Source: Bacteriovorax stolpii
GTDB taxonomy: Bacteria > Bdellovibrionota > Bacteriovoracia > Bacteriovoracales > Bacteriovoracaceae
Assembly (NCBI GenBank): GCA_945860895.1
Contig: CAMASK010000023.1
Coordinates: 1 to 36,347, forward strand
Direction: 5' to 3'
DNA: 36,347 nucleotides
Under the pieces are notes generated by a model, which worked only from the letters and a program-made list of their open reading frames with translations, was not told the DNA's origin and did not search any database. Shown here in pieces: positions 33,252 through 36,347 of this stretch; position 1 is the stretch's first letter; each line of letters starts with the position of its first letter. Both the position numbers and the translations under genes were made by a program.

Positions 33252-34019
33252 CTACAGTTCTTTTTTCGCTTCTAAAGCTTCTTTTGATTCCGGGTAGTCT
33301 TCAACTACTTTCGCAAAAGCTTCTTTGGCCTCACCTTTTTTATCCATTCTCGCAAAGCTTCTACCAATAAAGAGAAGACAAGTCGGGGCAAGACTTGCTT
33401 TTGGGTATTTAGAATAAATTTTTGAAAAATACACTAAGCCTTTATCGTAATTTTTGGTGAAGTATTCAACTTTTCCTAAACCAAAGAAAACTTTATTTTT
33501 ATCACCCATAGTAAGATCTGGATCATCAATCAATCCTTCAAGAACTCCACGAGCTTCAGCATAGGCATCTTGCTTAATAAGTTCCAGCGCATGGGCTAGA
33601 TCACTTTTTGCGCTTTTTTTTTGAACCTTAGAGTGGCTCGTTTCTTTACCCACGTGAGACAAAGAAGTCGTTACTTTTTCAATGAAAGCGCGCTGCTCTT
33701 TAAGTTCGTTTTGAATGGCAAGTAGCTGAGTATTCTCAGACTCTTGTTGAGTTTTTAGAAGGTTGATACTTTCCTGCATTTTCACAGTCTCTGGATTACC
33801 TTGTTGATTGCGATGCTCCATCTCTTCAATCTTTCCATTCATGCGATCAAGCTGGCTTTGCAGATCTTTGATTTGGGAAACCAGATCGGCCACTAACCCT
33901 CGAGAGTCATTCATTTGCTCTGACATGCTCTCAATGCGTTTTTCACGCTGAACTTGTTCAGCAGTTTTAATACAGGCAACACTTAAAAATAATACGAAGA
34001 AGAAACTCAAGAATTTCAT
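33252..34019 (-). CDS. cpoB: CpoB/YbgF-like tol-pal periplasmic coordinator, predicted lipoprotein
   Basis: A 255-residue exported protein. The signal ends LSVACIK with a plausible lipobox Cys at residue 16, so it is probably a lipoprotein. Residues about 30-115 are a coiled coil (LVSQIKDLQSQLDRMNGKIEEME) and residues about 135-255 are TPR-type repeats (YAEARGVLEGLI, YDKGLVYFSKIYSKYPKAS, GEAKEAFAKVVEDYPES). This is the YbgF/CpoB layout; in E. coli CpoB couples Tol-Pal with peptidoglycan synthesis during division. Placement in the same run as pal supports the call. A ribosome-binding AAAGGA precedes it after a 69-base gap containing a small AATCTT/AAGATT stem-loop (34050-34067). Confidence 0.88.
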   Translation of the reverse strand: MKFLSFFFVLFLSVACIKTAEQVQREKRIESMSEQMNDSRGLVADLVSQIKDLQSQLDRMNGKIEEMEHRNQQGNPETVKMQESINLLKTQQESENTQLLAIQNELKEQRAFIEKVTTSLSHVGKETSHSKVQKKSAKSDLAHALELIKQDAYAEARGVLEGLIDDPDLTMGDKNKVFFGLGKVEYFTKNYDKGLVYFSKIYSKYPKASLAPTCLLFIGRSFARMDKKGEAKEAFAKVVEDYPESKEALEAKKEL

Positions 34020-34088
34020 ATTCTCTAATCCTTTTGAATTGATTGAAATAATCTTAACCTAAAGATTTTAACTTGGCAGGGATTTTAG

Positions 34089-34394
34089 TTATTCAGGACT
34101 GCCTTCGAGGGCTTTTTTTCTAACGGAAGCATATTCAGCTTGTTCGGAATATTTTTTAGAGAGAATGGCATACTCTTTTGCCTTATTAAAATACTTTCGG
34201 CGATAAGAGGATTTGGCCTTGAGATAGAAGTCTTCTGCTTTACGGAAGAGGCCCGAAGCATGGATGTCAGCGCCAGATTCTTTGGCGGCCATGAAGGCAG
34301 CTTGGGCGTAACTCATTTCGATTTTCGGGCGTGTGGTCGATAAACCACACGCGCTTAATATAAAACAAAGAAGAAGAGTTAACTTTATAGTCAT
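34089..34394 (-). CDS. DUF4398-like small lipoprotein
   Basis: A 101-residue lipoprotein (LLCFILSACGLST, lipobox Cys at residue 16) with two helices rich in Ala, Lys and Tyr (YAQAAFMAAKESGADIHAS, KAEDFYLKAKSSYRRKYFNKAKEYA). The repeated 'A..A...a..a.a......A...y..A...' spacing fits the DUF4398 family, whose members often sit with OmpA-domain genes. Function is not known. It lies 6 bases after pal and is co-directional with cpoB, so it may take part in outer-membrane/peptidoglycan tethering. Confidence 0.78.
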   Translation of the reverse strand: MTIKLTLLLCFILSACGLSTTRPKIEMSYAQAAFMAAKESGADIHASGLFRKAEDFYLKAKSSYRRKYFNKAKEYAILSKKYSEQAEYASVRKKALEGSPE

Positions 34395-34400
34395 CTAACC

Positions 34401-34901
34401 TTATTTAGCAGTAACTACGAAATTAGCACGACGGTTTTTACTCCATGCAGATTCATCGTGACCTTCAGAAACTGGACGCTCATTACCGTAAGAGATAGTT
34501 GAAATTCTTTTTGATTCAACACCCATAGCAACTAGGTACTCACGTACTGATTTAGCACGACGCTCACCTAGAGCAAGGTTATATTGACGACCACCGCGCT
34601 CATCGCAGTGACCTTCAACTTGGATATCAACTTTTGAGTTTGCTTTAAGGAATTCAGCGTTTGAATTCATAGCTTCTTTAGCTGAAGAATCAAGTACTGA
34701 AGAATCGAAGGCGAAGAATACAGTTTTTAATCCACCAGCTTTATTTGAATCAGAATCACCATTCAATTCAAGACTAAGACCATTGTTTAAACCGTTTGCA
34801 TCAGCACCAGCTCCGTCTTGACCGTTTTTAGGTTTGTTTGATGAACATCCCACTGCAAGAAGGGCAACCATAAGTGTAGTAAAAATAGCGCGTGTGAACA
34901 T
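34401..34901 (-). CDS. pal: peptidoglycan-associated lipoprotein Pal
   Basis: A 166-residue lipoprotein: signal peptide with lipobox ending AVGC (Cys19), a flexible Asn/Gly/Ser/Asp-rich linker (about 20-60), and an OmpA-type peptidoglycan-binding domain (about 63-166) with FAFDSSVLDSSAKEAM, VEGHCDERGGRQYNLALGERRA and SYGNERPV. The Asp/Arg pair that binds diaminopimelate is present in these blocks. Pal links the outer membrane to the wall in the Tol-Pal system. An AGGAG site precedes the ATG. It leads the eight-gene run to 29315; TolA/B/Q/R genes are not in the window. Confidence 0.95.
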   Translation of the reverse strand: MFTRAIFTTLMVALLAVGCSSNKPKNGQDGAGADANGLNNGLSLELNGDSDSNKAGGLKTVFFAFDSSVLDSSAKEAMNSNAEFLKANSKVDIQVEGHCDERGGRQYNLALGERRAKSVREYLVAMGVESKRISTISYGNERPVSEGHDESAWSKNRRANFVVTAK

Positions 34902-35024
34902 TAGAACTTCTCCTGTTGAAGTAGAATAAATTTGGAATTGAAATTAACTTGCTTATTATGCCGAAACCACATTGTTTTTAGAAGTAAAAACTGATCATGA
35001 CGCTAAGTCTTTTGCTAAAAGTGC

Positions 35025-35040
35025 CGTCAGTGGATTGACG
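35025..35040. promoter_or_regulatory. palindrome CGTCA-N6-TGACG, candidate activator site
   Basis: A perfect 5-bp inverted repeat with a 6-base spacer lies about 130 bases upstream of the start predicted from the sigma-54 box. That distance fits the enhancer site of a bacterial enhancer-binding protein. The arms are short, so chance cannot be excluded. Confidence 0.35.
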
Positions 35041-35145
35041 TTTTAATTTGATCTATGTTGAGTTTTTGACATTTAGGTTTTTGGTTGTGCCGCATCAAGT
35101 GATTGAAATAAAATGGAACTCTTTCATTTTTAGCAAAAATTTAAG

Positions 35146-35162
35146 TTGGCATAAAGATTGCT
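35146..35162 (+). promoter_or_regulatory. sigma-54 (RpoN) promoter
   Basis: TTGGCA (35146-35151) and TTGCT (35158-35162) place GG (35148-35149) exactly ten bases from GC (35160-35161), the strict -24/-12 layout, with flanking bases also matching the consensus TTGGCA-N6-TTGCT. A transcript would start near 35173 and run to the terminator at 35233. A sigma-70 pair does not fit in this stretch. It has no coding gene on its strand until 36231, beyond the terminator. Confidence 0.7.
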
Positions 35163-35172
35163 AGTATAAGTT

Positions 35173-35263
35173 TGTGTGTGTGTTGGAGTTAATTAAAGGA
35201 TTTTTTTAACTTCTTCTTATGTCTCTCGTTTTAAAAAAGCCCATCTTCTCGATGGGCTTTTTT
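35173..35263 (+). ncRNA. candidate sigma-54-driven small RNA (~90 nt)
   Basis: Transcript predicted from the sigma-54 promoter to the rho-independent hairpin. It begins with a GT repeat (TGTGTGTGTGTTGGAG), has an AAAGGA purine run, a U-rich middle and a C/U-rich stretch (ACTTCTTCTT). Apart from a 22-codon ORF that runs through the hairpin (ATG at 35219) no convincing peptide is present. Both ends are inferred from motifs, not seen. It could instead be a leader for an unrecognised gene read through the terminator. Confidence 0.4.
35233..35263. terminator. rho-independent terminator, bidirectional
   Basis: AAAAAAGCCCATC (35233-35245) and GATGGGCTTTTTT (35251-35263) form a perfect stem with loop TTCTC, with A and T tracts on both sides. 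It can end the sigma-54 transcript on the plus strand and the ureohydrolase gene on the minus strand. Confidence 0.9.
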
Positions 35264-35283
35264 ATTTGTGCCAATCTTAAAAC

Positions 35284-36198
35284 TTAAAAACATTCGTAAA
35301 CAAATGTTCCAAGAGTCCTCATGCTGGTCATTGAGAGAGTGTCGTAGACTGGATTTAATTCATAAATGCCCATAATGGGTTTATGAACGAGAGGAAGTTC
35401 TCGATACATTAGCCACAATTGATTTAATTCTTCTCGCGTCAATCCGTGGCCATTCACCGCACTAACTCCGGGCATGTCGGCTGCATTTAACGCATCAGCA
35501 TCTAAACTAAAAATGACAGCTGTATTCTGATCAATTCTGTTTTCTACTTCTGAAATGATAGTTTTAATCTTATCTGTATTAATGAGTTCATGGCGCCAAA
35601 TAACATGACTCTCACCTTTTGTTAAAGGGGACATGGTTGATGCTGAATTGGCAAATTCCAGCAAGCCCAGTTGAATGAGCATAAAATCACCCAGATATTC
35701 TTCGGAAAATTGTCTGAAAGGTGTACCAGAGTGAAAGTGTTCATCGGTCCTAGTATCTGCATGGGCATCTACATTGAGGACAATGATTTTTTTATAAGTT
35801 AGAGAAAGGGCCTTGAGCAAGGGATAAATATGATCATGTCCTCCACCTAAATGCACCAGATTTGACTTTGGGTGAGCCTCGATTACAACTCCAATTCTGT
35901 GGGCCTCTTTTTGTTGAGCTACATGAAAATCCTCAAGCTCTTCTTCTGGAATGGAAACTTCAAATTCAGAGAAATATTTATTTTGAAGGCTTGGCTTAAT
36001 GTTCAACTTTTTAAGATAAGAGATAAATGATTGAGGAGCTAGTCTGGCGCCGTTTCTTCCGCCGTTTCTTTGAACTCCTACATCGCTTGAGCTTTTTAGG
36101 AATACAAAATCGCATGGTTTAAGATCATTCGGTCTGAAAAGTGAGCCGAGTGAGTCCTGAAATCGTTTTTGTGATTGAGTGATGGGTTGCTTCGTCAT
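35284..36198 (-). CDS. ureohydrolase family enzyme, formimidoylglutamase-like
   Basis: A 304-residue arginase/agmatinase/formimidoylglutamase superfamily enzyme. Two-manganese ligands are visible: H121 (GGGHDH), D144, H146 and D148 (DAHADTR), D233 and D235 (SLDADAL). The HSGTPFRQ string after DAHADTR and the N-terminal DVGVQRNGGRNGARLAP resemble HutG, which converts N-formimidoyl-L-glutamate to glutamate and formamide in histidine breakdown. No other hut gene is visible, so arginase or agmatinase remain possible. Start ATG 36198 (MTKQPITQSQ) is chosen over a TTG at 36243. The gene is terminated by the hairpin at 35233. Confidence 0.83.
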   Translation of the reverse strand: MTKQPITQSQKRFQDSLGSLFRPNDLKPCDFVFLKSSSDVGVQRNGGRNGARLAPQSFISYLKKLNIKPSLQNKYFSEFEVSIPEEELEDFHVAQQKEAHRIGVVIEAHPKSNLVHLGGGHDHIYPLLKALSLTYKKIIVLNVDAHADTRTDEHFHSGTPFRQFSEEYLGDFMLIQLGLLEFANSASTMSPLTKGESHVIWRHELINTDKIKTIISEVENRIDQNTAVIFSLDADALNAADMPGVSAVNGHGLTREELNQLWLMYRELPLVHKPIMGIYELNPVYDTLSMTSMRTLGTFVYECF

Positions 36199-36230
36199 AA
36201 AATAATTAAAATTTCCATTGGTTAACTTAA

Positions 36231-36347
36231 ATGACGTTGTCAAATTTTGATTGGACTGACAAGACTTCAGTGAAGTGGTTTATCTTGCTCCCTACCGGAC
36301 ATGAGGGTCCCTATTCCCTGGAAGTCCTGATTGGAAAGAAAACATCC
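36231..36347 (+). CDS. partial GYF_2-like domain protein (runs off the right edge)
   Basis: Thirty-nine codons from ATG 36231 to the edge, with an in-frame stop immediately upstream. The text VKWFILLPTGHEGPYSLEVLIGKK fits the small GYF_2/DUF4339 pattern ('W......G..GP.s...l'), a domain often N-terminal in Bdellovibrionota proteins that also carry PilZ or membrane domains (general impression). Divergent from the ureohydrolase with 32 bases between. No ribosome-binding site is visible, and later starts are possible. Confidence 0.55.
   Translation, partial: MTLSNFDWTDKTSVKWFILLPTGHEGPYSLEVLIGKKTS

Noticed and set aside
35066-35071. TTGACA as a sigma-70 -35 box upstream of the sigma-54 element
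   Set aside because: At a 17-base spacing the -10 position reads GCCGCA; no usable -10 box is present.
35219-35280. 22-codon ORF in the sigma-54 transcript
   Set aside because: It translates straight through the terminator stem and has no suitably placed ribosome-binding site.
1-36347. tRNA, rRNA, CRISPR array, insertion sequence or prophage
   Set aside because: No cloverleaf, repeat-spacer pattern, transposase, integrase or terminal repeats were recognised anywhere in the window by eye.

Overview
The window looks like chromosomal DNA of a Gram-negative predatory bacterium of the Bdellovibrionota, most likely the Bacteriovorax/Peredibacter side. This is inferred from moderately AT-rich DNA, tightly packed genes, a gld-type gliding transporter operon, a Pal/CpoB envelope operon, an L,D-transpeptidase+NTF2 protein of the Csd6/Bd1075 type beside a bactofilin, and a neutral ceramidase. 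No species can be fixed from the sequence alone. I saw no tRNA, rRNA, CRISPR array, phage or insertion sequence; this is housekeeping plus lineage-specific chromosome.

Layout: (1) 1-3143: a partial metallo-beta-lactamase-fold hydrolase, then a catalytic/non-catalytic pair of M16 peptidases. (2) 3144-5220, minus: a three-gene unit of L,D-transpeptidase/NTF2 enzyme, single-pass coiled-coil membrane protein and bactofilin, read here as a cell-shape module. (3) 5363-8511: an AglZ/FrzS-like pseudo-receiver coiled-coil protein coupled to a pseudo-receiver diguanylate cyclase, ending at a large hairpin. (4) 8642-14668: a lysine-rich histone-H1-like protein, nadE, trmFO, an EamA transporter, a glycosyltransferase and a tail-anchored protein. 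(5) 14711-20999: nrnA, then a five-gene gldA/F/G operon with overlapping ends behind a FliA-like promoter. (6) 21128-25953: thymidine kinase, a secreted neutral ceramidase, a frameshifted pseudogene, uracil and hypoxanthine phosphoribosyltransferases and a GHMP kinase. (7) 25966-29312: mostly uncharacterised genes, including a DUF2252 protein with a doubtful N-terminus and a TSUP exporter. (8) 29315-34901, minus: an eight-gene run pal, DUF4398, cpoB, tsaD, rsmA, FadL-like porin, smpB, DUF2203. (9) 34902-36347: a good sigma-54 promoter that appears to drive only a ~90-nt transcript, a ureohydrolase of formimidoylglutamase type, and the start of a GYF_2-like gene.

Themes that fit a predator: envelope shape and integrity (L,D-transpeptidase/bactofilin, Tol-Pal parts, M16 pair), surface motility and c-di-GMP signalling (gld operon, AglZ-like protein with diguanylate cyclase), and use of host-derived nucleobases and lipids (tdk, upp, hpt, ceramidase). 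The most promising items for new biology are the shape module, the pseudo-receiver pair and the orphan sigma-54 transcript.
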